Shown here: positions 1 through 8,150 of the stretch, piece by piece
Layout of the letters: the number at the start of each line of letters is the position of its first letter
How positions within the stretch are numbered: the first letter of the stretch is position 1
Made by a program: the position numbers and the translations under genes
Origin: Kiloniella majae
Lineage (GTDB): Bacteria > Pseudomonadota > Alphaproteobacteria > Kiloniellales > Kiloniellaceae
Assembly: GCF_002118315.1 (NCBI RefSeq)
Contig: NZ_MTSZ01000004.1
Span: forward strand, 248,001-312,000
DNA length: 64,000 nucleotides
Reading direction: 5' to 3'
The notes under the pieces: model-generated
Seen by the model: the letters and a program-made list of their open reading frames with translations, nothing else
Told to the model about the DNA's origin: nothing
The model's database searches: none

Positions 1-221
1 CGGCCAAAATTAATTTGATTCCTTTCAACCCATGGCCGGGATCATTTTTCGAATGTTCTTCGAATAATCAAATTCGCCGTTTTTCGAATTACCTTTTTGA
101 AAAAGGTGTGTCGGCACCGATCCGTACCACACGGGGCGAAGACATTCTTGCGGCCTGTGGTCAGCTAAAGTCTGAATCCGAAAGAAAGCGTAAAACAAAA
201 AAGCCCTGCGCCGCGGAATAG
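1..221 (+). CDS. rlmN: RlmN C-terminal end (23S rRNA/tRNA adenine-C2 methyltransferase), 5' truncated by the window
   Basis: The reading frame is open from the first base of the window to the stop at 219-221. It gives about 72 residues that match the end of RlmN, the radical-SAM enzyme that methylates A2503 of 23S rRNA and A37 of some tRNAs. The recognisable stretch is [11 protein letters not shown], then a conserved Cys (the methyl-carrying cysteine near the RlmN C-terminus), then [19 protein letters not shown]. The TTG at position 15 lies inside the conserved domain, so it is not a real start. The radical-SAM CxxxCxxC motif lies outside the window. A hairpin terminator follows 12 bases after the stop. 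Confidence 0.93.
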   Translation, partial: AKINLIPFNPWPGSFFECSSNNQIRRFSNYLFEKGVSAPIRTTRGEDILAACGQLKSESERKRKTKKPCAAE

Positions 222-232
222 CAAAATTAAAG

Positions 233-260
233 AAAAGGTTCGTTTGTGCGGACCTTTTTT
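233..260 (+). terminator. Rho-independent terminator of rlmN
   Basis: AAAAGGT (233-239) pairs with ACCTTTT (252-258), and CG pairs with CG inside. The loop is short and the hairpin ends in a T run (255-260). It lies directly after the rlmN stop and before the end of the convergent methyltransferase gene. Confidence 0.75.
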
Positions 261-281
261 CATGAGAGGCTAAAGCTAAAA

Positions 282-1085
282 TTATCCCTGTTTTTGCATG
301 ATCATATTAAAGCCAAGAGGCGGTTTGGCTTCTTGGTGCTCCAGATCCATACAGAAATTTGAAATATCCCGATCAATTTCCCGGATGTAGTTTAAACTCA
401 TATCCAGATTGATCCCCGCCATCAGAATGTCATCCATCTTGTGTTGGAAGCTGTAGCTGGGACTTGATTCGTATTCGACGTGCCCGAAGTAATCCAGGCC
501 GTCGGTATCTTTCCAGGGGTCTTGTTTGAAATATGAATAAAGTGGCCTGGATACGCCCTGATTATCAGCCTCATACATCAGTAGGACAGGGTGCATTTCT
601 TCGGCTACGTAATATCCGCCAGGTTTAATCAAGCTGTGGATGACCTTGAAAAATGCAGAGAGGTCTGGCATCCAACTCATAACGCCAACGGTTGTTAGGA
701 CAATATCGAACTGTTCAGAATACTGATCTGGAATGTCGTAGACATCACTGACAAGTAATTCCATTCTGTCTTGATAGTGTGCTGCTGTGATCAGTTCGGT
801 TCCCTGCTCGATAAAGGCTGAAGCGGCATCAACACCCAAACCAGAACCAGCCCCCATCTTCAGAACAGACAGTAAATCTTTGGCATTGTTACAGCATATT
901 TGAGCCACCCGCTTTCCCTTGAGATCCAAGCGGTTCAAAGTTTCTCTGAGTTCGGGTTCCAAAGCGTTGAAATCAGGTCGTGTGACGTCCTGTAACAGCG
1001 TTCGCTGATTTTTCTCTTCATGCCGTGGTGCAGCTTCATTCCAGGAAACACGGTTCGCTTCGGTATAAAATTTGCGATCTTGCAT
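282..1085 (-). CDS. Class I SAM-dependent methyltransferase
   Basis: This 267-residue protein has a Rossmann-type methyltransferase fold. Motif I is the variant VAQICCNNAKDLLSVLKMGA followed by GLGVDAAS. An acidic residue region (LLVSDVYDIP) follows, then motif IV-like FDIVLTTVGVMSWM and the post-motif LIKPGGYYVAEEMHP. The replacement of GxGxG by CCNN is typical of one UbiE-like subfamily whose substrates are unknown. The C-terminal third (YSYFKQDPWKDTDG...) is probably the substrate-binding part. It is transcribed leftward towards rlmN, and nothing in the neighbourhood names a substrate. The family call is secure and the function is unassigned. Confidence 0.82.
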   Translation of the reverse strand: MQDRKFYTEANRVSWNEAAPRHEEKNQRTLLQDVTRPDFNALEPELRETLNRLDLKGKRVAQICCNNAKDLLSVLKMGAGSGLGVDAASAFIEQGTELITAAHYQDRMELLVSDVYDIPDQYSEQFDIVLTTVGVMSWMPDLSAFFKVIHSLIKPGGYYVAEEMHPVLLMYEADNQGVSRPLYSYFKQDPWKDTDGLDYFGHVEYESSPSYSFQHKMDDILMAGINLDMSLNYIREIDRDISNFCMDLEHQEAKPPLGFNMIMQKQG

Positions 1086-1172
1086 TGGTTTTGGTCTTTA
1101 TTCTTTGGGCATAATTTAAATATGTGTCGTGATAATGCTGTCACAGCATGGCCGGTTGCAAGACTAAATAGC

Positions 1173-2069
1173 TTAACAATCCGAAAGCGGTGTCAGCACA
1201 CGCTTTGCTTCTGAAACCAGTGCTTTGGTTAGGCCCTTCATCATGTCGGTGTGTAAGTTCCAGATATGCCAATAAAGCGGAACCGGAATTTTATGATCAG
1301 GGTCTATCGGGACCAAATCACCGCTGTCTATGTAAGGCTGCCCTTGTTGATTGGGAATAAGGCCATAGGCAAAGCCTTTGAGCAAAGCATCAACAAAGCC
1401 GTCACAGGCCGGGATAAGGTGGTGTGGGAAGTCTGTTATGCCGAACTTTTGTTCCAGATAGCGATGTTGCAGAGGGTCCTTGCGATTGAAGACAGCAACA
1501 GGGGTGTTTGCTGCATTGTCTTTATTCAGGCCCTTTGGTGCATAGTGTTTTACAAACTCTGGTGAAGCCAGAGGCTGGTAGATCATCTGCCCCAAGGGGA
1601 TACAGCGGCATCCCTGAACAGCGAGGGGGCTACCGCTGATGCAGCCAAGAACTTCGCCAGTTCGTAAAAGGTGATGGGTCTGTTCCTGATCATCAACTTT
1701 GAGCTCCAACAATATTTTATTTGTTGCAGTAAACTCTTTAACCGCACCAAAAAACCATGTGCCGATGGAGTCTGCATTTAAGCCGATGGTGAGACTGGTA
1801 AAGCCTTCGCTATTCTGGTTTTTGAGATCTTCATCCAACTCATTTTCAAGCAGGCTTACTTGTTTATAGTGTTTAAGTAAGCGCTGGCCAGAGGTTGTTG
1901 CTGTTAGCGGGGTGCCCCGAACCACGAGAGTTTGCCCAAGACTGTCTTCGAGCTGTCGTAACCTCTGTGAGACTGCGGATTGCGTAATAAACAGTTTCTG
2001 GGCGGCTTTTTCAAAACTACCTTCTTCCAAAATGGCGTTGAGCGTAGCGAGTTGTCGATAATCAAACAT
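1173..2069 (-). CDS. LysR-family regulator, ArgP (IciA)-like
   Basis: This is a 298-residue LysR protein. The N-terminal winged helix (about residues 1-60) carries the ArgP-like sequence FDYRQLATLNAILEEGSFE and then AAQKLFITQSAVSQRLRQLE. The effector domain follows. ArgP proteins respond to lysine and arginine and activate the exporter ArgO/LysE. A LysE-family exporter lies about 1 kb away on the other strand (3040), with a GST gene between them. The family call is strong. Control of the nearby exporter is inferred from this neighbourhood and from the known argP/argO and lysG/lysE pairs. Confidence 0.85.
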   Translation of the reverse strand: MFDYRQLATLNAILEEGSFEKAAQKLFITQSAVSQRLRQLEDSLGQTLVVRGTPLTATTSGQRLLKHYKQVSLLENELDEDLKNQNSEGFTSLTIGLNADSIGTWFFGAVKEFTATNKILLELKVDDQEQTHHLLRTGEVLGCISGSPLAVQGCRCIPLGQMIYQPLASPEFVKHYAPKGLNKDNAANTPVAVFNRKDPLQHRYLEQKFGITDFPHHLIPACDGFVDALLKGFAYGLIPNQQGQPYIDSGDLVPIDPDHKIPVPLYWHIWNLHTDMMKGLTKALVSEAKRVLTPLSDC

Positions 2070-2209
2070 AAATTAGTTCTGCTAATATTCATATGGTTTC
2101 ATAAGATTTATTGTAAGCTGCTTTTTGCGTGCTGAAAAGGTGTGTCGAATAACGACAAAAGCCAGACAAGTTCTGCCAATTATTGTGTTGTGGGTGGCGA
2201 GGAAGGTAT

Positions 2210-2240
2210 TTGTCGATCATAGTATGAACACTCATACTAT
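2210..2240 (+). promoter_or_regulatory. Candidate promoter with a 9-4-9 inverted repeat before the GST gene
   Basis: ATAGTATGA (2219-2227) and TCATACTAT (2232-2240) form a perfect inverted repeat around ACAC, followed by TTTT. A possible -35 TTGTCG (2210-2215) and -10 CATACT (2233-2238) are 17 bases apart, so the repeat overlaps the -10. The GST start is 34 bases downstream. It could be a repressor operator or a small leader hairpin. Confidence 0.45.
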
Positions 2241-2273
2241 TTTTCCCCTCAAGGCTTATCTGGAGAGGTCGTT

Positions 2274-2921
2274 ATGTCAGAAATACAGCTGATTATTGCC
2301 AACAAAAACTATTCATCCTGGTCTTTACGTCCCTGGATTGCTCTGAAGGTGAAAGGAATTGAGTTTGAAGAGGTTTTTTCTCAATTTGATGAAGCTACCG
2401 GACACAAGCATTTTGCAGAGTTTTCTCCAACCAAAAAAGTGCCTGTTCTAAAAGATGGAGAGCTAACTGTTTGGGAATCTTTGGCGATACTTGAATATCT
2501 CGCAGAGAAGTTTCCTGATGCGGGGTTGTGGCCTGCTAAACAATCTGACCGTGCGATAGCCCGATGTATTGCCAATGAGATGCATGGTGGATTTATGTCT
2601 CTAAGAGCAGAGTGTCCCATGAATATGCGTCGCAAGGAAGAAGCGATCAATGTTTCTGAAGGCGTCCATAAAGATATCGGGCGTATTGTTGATATCTGGC
2701 GCGATTGTTTGGAAAAGTCAGGTGGCCCTTTTCTTTTTGGTGAGTTCTGTAATGCCGATGCAATGTTTGCTCCGGTTGTGAACCGCATAGCCAAGTATCA
2801 GTTAAGTGATGATCCCGTTGTTAAACGCTATTCTTTGGCAATGACAGCGCTCCCCGCTTGGCAGGAATGGGAAAAGGCAGGAATGGCTGAGCCCTGGGTT
2901 GTGCAGGAAGATGAAGCGTAA
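2274..2921 (+). CDS. Glutathione S-transferase family protein
   Basis: This 215-residue protein has the cytosolic GST layout. The N-terminal thioredoxin-like half starts with the glutathione-site segment KNYSSWSLRPWIALK (the SSWS serines are candidates for activating glutathione) and includes KKVPVLKDGELTVWESLAILEYLAEKFP (cis-Pro and the Glu-Ser glutathione contact). A helical C-terminal half follows. A good ribosome site (GGAGAGG) lies just before the ATG. The substrate cannot be read from the sequence. The gene sits between the ArgP-like regulator and the LysE exporter and ends at a strong terminator, so it is probably monocistronic. Confidence 0.88.
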   Translation: MSEIQLIIANKNYSSWSLRPWIALKVKGIEFEEVFSQFDEATGHKHFAEFSPTKKVPVLKDGELTVWESLAILEYLAEKFPDAGLWPAKQSDRAIARCIANEMHGGFMSLRAECPMNMRRKEEAINVSEGVHKDIGRIVDIWRDCLEKSGGPFLFGEFCNADAMFAPVVNRIAKYQLSDDPVVKRYSLAMTALPAWQEWEKAGMAEPWVVQEDEA

Positions 2922-2980
2922 TTAGAAATATTTATGTAGTATAAATATTATTAGCATTACTTGTTTCGTGTGATTGCTTA

Positions 2981-3019
2981 AATTAAAGCCACTGAGATCA
3001 GCACTCAGTGGCTTTAATT
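2981..3019 (+). terminator. Strong hairpin terminator after the GST gene
   Basis: A perfect 16-bp inverted repeat (2981-2996 with 3004-3019) surrounds a 7-base loop. Its core is AAAGCCACTGAG. It lies 60 bases after the GST stop and 21 bases before the LysE-family start, so the exporter needs its own signal or read-through. Confidence 0.75.
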
Positions 3020-3039
3020 GATTTAGCAGGAATGGGATA

Positions 3040-3663
3040 ATGTTCGGGATTGTTGCACCCTTTTTAAAAGGAATGGGCATTGGTGCCGGGTTGATTATCG
3101 CGATCGGGGCACAGAATGCTTATGTTCTCACCCAGGGACTTCGCCGTAATAATCAATATCTTATTGCCTCTCTCTGCAGCCTTATTGATGCGTTACTGAT
3201 AACTATTGGTGTCGCTGGTATGGGGGTGCTGATCACATCAACCCCCTTGCTCCTGGATTTTGCTGTCTGGGGTGGTGCTCTTTTTCTTTTTGTATATGGG
3301 GTGAAAGCCTTCAGATCAGCTTTAAATCCTGATGTTCTGACTGCTGAGCAGGATCGGGGACCTGATACTCTTATCAAAGCGGTGCTAACGACTCTGGCTG
3401 TTAGCTTGCTTAACCCGCATATCTATCTGGATACGGTGATCCTGTTGGGATCTATTGGCGGGCAATATCCAGTGGAGACCAGAATATGGTTTGGATTGGG
3501 GGCTGTTGTCTCATCTTTTGTCTGGTTTTTCTCGCTCAGCTTGGGTGCGCAATGGTTGGCTCCCTTGTTCAAGCGGCCGATTGCATGGCGTATTCTTGAC
3601 AGTTTTATCGGCATCGTCATGTGGGCAATTGCACTGTCATTGGTAATACAAGCTCTGTCATAG
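3040..3663 (+). CDS. LysE/ArgO-family amino-acid exporter
   Basis: This 207-residue membrane protein has about six hydrophobic segments and the LysE-family signature GAGLIIAIGAQNAYVLTQGLRR near the N-terminus, then LNPHIYLDTVILLG in the middle. This family exports basic amino acids or analogues such as canavanine across the inner membrane. An ArgP-like LysR gene about 1 kb upstream on the opposite strand supports lysine or arginine as substrate. The start follows a weak ribosome site. It ends at a terminator shared with the convergent chemoreceptor gene. Confidence 0.9.
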   Translation: MFGIVAPFLKGMGIGAGLIIAIGAQNAYVLTQGLRRNNQYLIASLCSLIDALLITIGVAGMGVLITSTPLLLDFAVWGGALFLFVYGVKAFRSALNPDVLTAEQDRGPDTLIKAVLTTLAVSLLNPHIYLDTVILLGSIGGQYPVETRIWFGLGAVVSSFVWFFSLSLGAQWLAPLFKRPIAWRILDSFIGIVMWAIALSLVIQALS

Positions 3664-3673
3664 GATAGGAAAA

Positions 3674-3702
3674 AGCCCCAAGCAAAAAAGATGCTTGGGG
3701 CT
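3674..3702. terminator. Bidirectional terminator between the exporter and chemoreceptor genes
   Basis: AGCCCCAAGCA (3674-3684) pairs perfectly with TGCTTGGGGCT (3692-3702) around a 7-base loop. The A run on the left (3670-3674) gives a T run on the minus strand, so it should work best for the leftward chemoreceptor gene. Confidence 0.8.
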
Positions 3703-3718
3703 AGATTTGATCATGATG

Positions 3719-5971
3719 TTACTGTCCGCGAACCGAATTGAGAAATTGATCCACATTTTCTGTTAACAGAGAGCTTTCTTCATCAATCTTCTGGACGCCA
3801 TCGATGACCTGTCCCATGGATTGATTAGTCTGGTTCAAAGCTGTTGAAACCTCTTGCACGCGTTCTGCAATGACCGAACAGTTATTTGCAGATTGATTAA
3901 CCGTCTGACTGATTTCTCGCGTCGCACCGCCTTGTTCTTCAACAGCGGTGGAAATTCCGCCGGCGATATCATTGATTTCTTTAATGACGTTATCAATTTG
4001 TTCTGCCGCATCGCCAGCGCTGCTAATTTCGCTTTGAATGTTACCAATCAGAGAGCGAATATCTTCTGTTGCGGATGTCGTCTGGTTTGAGAGGTTCTTT
4101 ACCTCGGCAGCAACAACAGCAAATCCTTTGCCAGCTTCGCCAGCGCGTGCCGCTTCGATGGTTGCATTCAAGGCAAGAAGGTTTGTTTGCTCGGCAATGC
4201 CACTGATCATGCTGATAACATTTTCGATCTCTTGTGATCCTTCATTAAGGCGTGAAATGTTACCGTTCATTGTTGCAGCACGTTCAACCGCACTGTTTGA
4301 ACAATCGGTTGATTTGTTCACCAGATTGGAAATTTCAGAAATTGATGCCGAGAGTTCTTCGGTCGCTGCGGCAACAGTGGAAATATCATTAGACATGGCT
4401 TCACTTGCGCCACTGATTTCCTGTGCTTCTTTTTGCGAGCCTTCAGCAAGGCTTTGCATTTCTTTAGCTTGATCACGCATTACAGTGACATTGCTGGAAA
4501 GAATGCCAATGGATGAGCCGACAGAGGCGTCAAAATCATTTGCCATCTTTTCCGCGTTAAGGCGCTTTTCTTCCTCTATGCGTGCCTGGCTGAGTTCTTG
4601 CTCTTGCTTTAGAGCTTCTGCTTCTCTTGAAACATTACGTAGTTCTGCCAGAGCAAAACCCATTTTGCTGATTTCATCATTACCATTGCGCATTATGCGT
4701 GTGGTGAGATCCCCATCAGCAATCTTTTCCATGGCCTGTACAAGCCCCATCAAACGTCTTAGCAACGAGCGCACGACATATAGCCAACCAATTAGCACGG
4801 ATACAATTAAAGCTGCGGCAGCAAGGGCAATCATAATGATTTCAGTTTGCTGTGATGAGGCCTTGTTTTCCTTTGCTGTGGCAGCAATTCCAGATTCAGT
4901 ATTATTAACCAGTTCGCTTATCTGACCTGACAGGTTTTCTGCGATTGCTCTGGTTTCTTCCATAATTGTATTGCTTTTGTTTTGCGCAGTTAGTTCTGCT
5001 TTACGAAGAGCAAAGATATTGTCTTGTAGATCGCCTTTACTGCCAAGAGTGAGCAGGCTTTGGAATAGCTCGGAAAGCTTATCAACTTTTTGAGTTTGGG
5101 CGAGTTTTGAAAGCGGTGTCGCCATGGACCCTAAAGATGTCAGGAAGAGTTGTTCTATTTGTTCAATATCTTGCAAGCTATTGGTTTGTCCGCCTTCTGC
5201 AAGAAGGCCGATAAGTAGATTGGTTGATCCTTTAAAATCCAGAAGGCCTTGTTGCAGTTGGAAAAGCTGGAGTGGTTCGCCTTCACCATCAATAACACCA
5301 AGCCTGACTTTTATTAAATGTGGTGAAACTTCTTTGGCAACAAGAGCACGGAAGGAAGAGAGTTCTTTGCCGAGTTCTTCTCGACGTAGTGCATAAGCCT
5401 GTTTTTCATTCCCGAGCTCGCGAAGCTCATCAATTTTTGGACCAATGTCGCCGAGGCTTTTTTGGATATTGTTAAGGGTTTCAGGGCTAACATTTAATTC
5501 GCCTAAACTGGAAAGGTAGCCTTGTGCAGACAGAATAGAGCTCTGTAATTCTAAAAATCTTTGATCTCTTTGTGCTGTGTCTGCCGCTGATTCCAAAAGA
5601 GGTGCTGTTGCAGCCAATCTGGATATCTCTTCTGAAAGTTTAAGAGCGGCAGTGATGGCTGGAACAGTTTCTTCTGTCAGGGCTTCCTGAGTTGCGGAGA
5701 GTTTTGTTAAGTTGTACCAGCTGATGAAGCTCACCAAAATTGTCATGGCAGCAACAACACCGAATGAGAGTATCAGGCGTTTACCAATACCAAATTTTAT
5801 GTGTGGTGCTTTCTCTGTGGTTTGAGCGGTGTCAGTTCTCTCTTGAGTGTTTTGTTCGGTATCGTCACCCTCAGTTGTGAGATCATCGGTCAAGTCTGGA
5901 TCAGGTATGTTGTTTATTTGATCTTCCCTTCCGTCCTCTTCATGGGAATTTTTAGTAGTCGGGACGTCCAT
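3719..5971 (-). CDS. Methyl-accepting chemotaxis protein
   Basis: This is a 750-residue chemoreceptor. An acidic, Thr/Asp/Glu-rich cytoplasmic N-terminus of about 65 residues precedes the first membrane segment (about 66-87). A helical periplasmic sensor follows (about 88-377), then the second membrane segment (378-400) and a HAMP domain (401-453, with [12 protein letters not shown]). The kinase-control hairpin tip is [20 protein letters not shown] near residues 594-613. The cytoplasmic part includes [16 protein letters not shown], typical of receptors that couple to CheA/CheW. No CheR/CheB-tethering pentapeptide is seen at the C-terminus (ends NSVRGQ). The ligand is unknown, and the long acidic N-terminus is unusual. 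Confidence 0.93.
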   Translation of the reverse strand: MDVPTTKNSHEEDGREDQINNIPDPDLTDDLTTEGDDTEQNTQERTDTAQTTEKAPHIKFGIGKRLILSFGVVAAMTILVSFISWYNLTKLSATQEALTEETVPAITAALKLSEEISRLAATAPLLESAADTAQRDQRFLELQSSILSAQGYLSSLGELNVSPETLNNIQKSLGDIGPKIDELRELGNEKQAYALRREELGKELSSFRALVAKEVSPHLIKVRLGVIDGEGEPLQLFQLQQGLLDFKGSTNLLIGLLAEGGQTNSLQDIEQIEQLFLTSLGSMATPLSKLAQTQKVDKLSELFQSLLTLGSKGDLQDNIFALRKAELTAQNKSNTIMEETRAIAENLSGQISELVNNTESGIAATAKENKASSQQTEIIMIALAAAALIVSVLIGWLYVVRSLLRRLMGLVQAMEKIADGDLTTRIMRNGNDEISKMGFALAELRNVSREAEALKQEQELSQARIEEEKRLNAEKMANDFDASVGSSIGILSSNVTVMRDQAKEMQSLAEGSQKEAQEISGASEAMSNDISTVAAATEELSASISEISNLVNKSTDCSNSAVERAATMNGNISRLNEGSQEIENVISMISGIAEQTNLLALNATIEAARAGEAGKGFAVVAAEVKNLSNQTTSATEDIRSLIGNIQSEISSAGDAAEQIDNVIKEINDIAGGISTAVEEQGGATREISQTVNQSANNCSVIAERVQEVSTALNQTNQSMGQVIDGVQKIDEESSLLTENVDQFLNSVRGQ

Positions 5972-6149
5972 ACTTCTTACTCCTTAACCGCACAATCTTC
6001 GCATTTATTGAATTCTGGCCAGAAGCTTAAAGGGCAAAAGGTAAATAATTTGTCACGATGGTTAAAATTTTTGATTTTCTTGCAAATTAATAAAATAATT
6101 GTTTAAAAACAAATAATTATTATCATTGTATTTTTTATCGTATTTATTA

Positions 6150-6189
6150 AAGAATTTCTTTCTTACGCTTTCTTTAAGAAAGGATTCTT
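6150..6189. repeat. Imperfect inverted repeat upstream of the MFS promoter
   Basis: AAGAATTTCTTTCTT (6150-6164) is largely complementary to 6176-6189 (AAGAAAGGATTCTT), with one base bulged. It ends at the candidate -35 of the MFS promoter. It may be the remnant of a terminator or an upstream regulatory site. Confidence 0.35.
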
Positions 6190-6219
6190 GATGTATCCCC
6201 CCTGGGAGGATAATATAAA
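6188..6219 (+). promoter_or_regulatory. Promoter with a metal-regulator-like dyad between -35 and -10
   Basis: TTGATG (6188-6193) can serve as a -35. The -10 is TATAAA (6214-6219, 20-base spacer) or TAATAT (6211-6216, 17-base spacer). The spacer holds the near-perfect palindrome TATCCCCCCTGGGAGGATA (6194-6212; 8 of 9 symmetric pairs match). A dyad in a long spacer is typical of MerR-type promoters, and a C6 tract within an AT-flanked repeat resembles CsoR/RcnR operators. Either reading suits a metal exporter. The start codon is 32 bases further on. Confidence 0.55.
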
Positions 6220-6251
6220 AGGCAAGCCTATCATTCTGTAAGACCTTTATT

Positions 6252-7628
6252 ATGCTCACTGTTCTAAACAACAAGACTTACCGAAATTTGTTTGCCGCTC
6301 AGATTTTGTCTCTTATGGGCAGCGGACTAACAACGGTGGCGCTTGGTCTTCTTGCCTATGATTTGGCGGGGGCAAATGCCGGAGCTGTTTTAGGGACTGC
6401 GCTGGCACTTAAAATGGTTGCCTATGTTGGGATTGCTCCCGTTGTTGGCGCATTTGCGGATAGAATACCGCGTAAAAGCTTTTTAGTAACGTTGGATTTA
6501 TGTCGGGCAGGGATGGTATTGTTTTTGCCGTTTGTGACTGAAGTCTGGCAAATCTATCTATTGGTTTTTTTGTTTCAGTCATTCTCTGCCGCCTTTACGC
6601 CGACTTTTCAGGCGACGATACCTGATGTTTTGCCGGAAGAGCGCGATTTTACAAAAGCTCTTTCGCTTTCACGTCTGGCTTATGATCTCGAAGCTTTATT
6701 GAGCCCACTTTTTGCCGGGTTGTTGTTATCGATTATGAGCTTTCATTGGTTGTTCATGGGAACAATCATTGGTTTCCTGGCTTCTGCTTTTCTTGTTGTC
6801 TCTGTTGTTTTGCCAAAAGTTGAGGCAACGGAAGAAGAAAGAAACTTCTTCAGGAAAGTATCTCGGGGGACAAGAATTTATCTTGCGACACCTCGATTAC
6901 GGGGCTTGCTTGCCTTGAGTTTTGCTGTTTCAGCAGCTGGTGTCATGGTCATTGTAAATACCATTGTTTATGTGCGTGAAGTCCTTGGCGGCAGTGAAAG
7001 TGATGTCGCCGTGTTTCTTGGTGCAGCAGGCCTGGGGTCGATGTGTGTGGCCTTGAGCTTGCGGAAAATACTCGATGAGTTTGAGCCGAGATCCATTATG
7101 CTTTTGGGGGCCGTGGTCTTGCTAGCCACCCTTATTGTGGGCTCTTTGGAACTGACCTATAGCCTTGCTTTGATTGTTTGGTGTTTGATCGGGGCTGGGA
7201 CTTCCCTGATCCAAACGCCGGGTGGTTTGTTATTAAAACGTTCTGCTCATAAGCAGGATCTCCCCGCATTATTTGCCAGCCACTTTGCCTTGTCGCATGC
7301 CTGTTGGCTTATTACCTATCCGGCAGCGGGCTGGTTGGGCTTATATTTTGGACTATCAGAAACGTTCCTTGTCAGTGCTGCAGGTGTTTTGGGTGGTTTG
7401 ATCGGTGCAATTGCCCTTTGGCCGGCAAAGGATAGTGCTGTGTTAACTCATGTGCATCCTGAAGTGTCTCATTTACATCTGCATACACATGATGAACATC
7501 ATCAACACGACCATGAGGGATGGGAAGGCCCGGAACCACATCGTCACCCCCATTATCATCCCAGACAGATACATAAGCATGCCTTTGTAATTGATAGTCA
7601 TCATGAACTTTGGCCAAATAGAAATTAA
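6252..7628 (+). CDS. MFS exporter with histidine-rich C-terminal tail (NreB-like, putative metal efflux)
   Basis: This 458-residue protein has about 12 membrane segments (residues 1-395) of the MFS_3 (EntS/NreB) type. It begins NKTYRNLFAAQILSLMGSG and carries the loop-2 signature GAFADRIPRKSFL. Residues 400-458 form a cytoplasmic tail with 18 histidines in 59 residues (for example HLHLHTHDEHHQHDH). NreB nickel exporters combine this fold with a His-rich C-terminus, so efflux of nickel, cobalt or zinc is the likely role. The metal itself is inferred. A metal-type operator candidate lies in its promoter. The ArsR gene downstream has its own promoter and may be unrelated. Confidence 0.78.
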   Translation: MLTVLNNKTYRNLFAAQILSLMGSGLTTVALGLLAYDLAGANAGAVLGTALALKMVAYVGIAPVVGAFADRIPRKSFLVTLDLCRAGMVLFLPFVTEVWQIYLLVFLFQSFSAAFTPTFQATIPDVLPEERDFTKALSLSRLAYDLEALLSPLFAGLLLSIMSFHWLFMGTIIGFLASAFLVVSVVLPKVEATEEERNFFRKVSRGTRIYLATPRLRGLLALSFAVSAAGVMVIVNTIVYVREVLGGSESDVAVFLGAAGLGSMCVALSLRKILDEFEPRSIMLLGAVVLLATLIVGSLELTYSLALIVWCLIGAGTSLIQTPGGLLLKRSAHKQDLPALFASHFALSHACWLITYPAAGWLGLYFGLSETFLVSAAGVLGGLIGAIALWPAKDSAVLTHVHPEVSHLHLHTHDEHHQHDHEGWEGPEPHRHPHYHPRQIHKHAFVIDSHHELWPNRN

Positions 7629-7716
7629 ACCCTAAGGTAATAGGTTTTTGCGGAATACTTTAAGGTTATTTTGTTTCGGATAATCTTGTTAGAGGAAGTG
7701 TTCTTGAATATTTGTG

Positions 7717-7751
7717 TTGACATAAGATAAAATATCGATATATTTCGATAT
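7717..7751 (+). promoter_or_regulatory. arsR-type promoter with embedded operator, likely leaderless transcript
   Basis: TTGACA (7717-7722) is a perfect -35. TATATT (7739-7744) follows after 16 bases as -10. The expected transcription start, about 7 bases downstream, falls on or next to the ATG at 7752. The inverted repeat TATCGATATATTTCGATA (7733-7750) covers the -10 and runs to one base before the start codon. No ribosome site can be seen before this ATG, which fits a leaderless, autoregulated message. Confidence 0.65.
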
Positions 7752-8063
7752 ATGGATTATGATAAAATAGAAAAAATAGTTGCCGCGCTGAATAACCCAG
7801 TCAGACGCAATATTCTTTTTTGGCTTAAAGATAGGTCAAACTTTCCGCCTGCGTTGCCAGAGCATAGTGATCTGGAAGGTGTATGTGTTGGCTACATTCA
7901 AGAGAAGGCCGGATTATCACAATCTACGATTTCAAGCTATATGAATCTGTTAAAGCAGGCCGGGCTTGTGATTTCTGAACGTCATGGGCAGTGGACTTTT
8001 TTCCGTCGTGATGAAAAGAGTATCCAAGCATTTTTAGGCGCAATTGGGAAAGAGCTTTCCTAG
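7752..8063 (+). CDS. ArsR-type winged-helix repressor with a single cysteine
   Basis: This 103-residue regulator starts YDKIEKIVAALNNPVRRNIL, the usual first helices of ArsR/SmtB proteins. The recognition region is AGLSQSTISSYMNLLKQAGLV (about residues 53-73) and the wing is ERHGQWTFFRR. The only cysteine is Cys45 (LEGVCVGYIQE), so the paired CxC metal site of classic ArsR is missing and the sensed signal may be a thiol-reactive compound rather than a metal. The start is fixed because no other in-frame Met lies near the N-terminus. It is followed after 87 bases by an Old Yellow Enzyme gene with a similar operator. Confidence 0.85.
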   Translation: MDYDKIEKIVAALNNPVRRNILFWLKDRSNFPPALPEHSDLEGVCVGYIQEKAGLSQSTISSYMNLLKQAGLVISERHGQWTFFRRDEKSIQAFLGAIGKELS

Positions 8064-8111
8064 TGTGATTTTATCGTAAGGTTCCAATCTGGTGTGTTGA
8101 GTTTAAGTATA

Positions 8112-8133
8112 AATATCGAGAAATTTAGATATT
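8112..8133 (+). promoter_or_regulatory. Second copy of the ArsR-type operator before the oxidoreductase gene
   Basis: AATATC (8112-8117) and GATATT (8128-8133) form an inverted repeat. Within it TATCGA (8114-8119), six bases, then TAGATA (8126-8131) match the operator at 7733-7750 (TATCGA-N6-TCGATA) with the same spacing and one base different. A weak promoter, TTAAGT (8103-8108) with TAGATA as -10 after 17 bases, would be overlapped by it. Confidence 0.5.
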
Positions 8134-8150
8134 CAGAAAAAAGGGTTGAA

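Noticed and set aside
5801-6106. Rightward 101-codon open frame antisense to the chemoreceptor start
   Set aside because: It is mostly the complement of the acidic N-terminal coding region of the chemoreceptor and has no start signal or domain.
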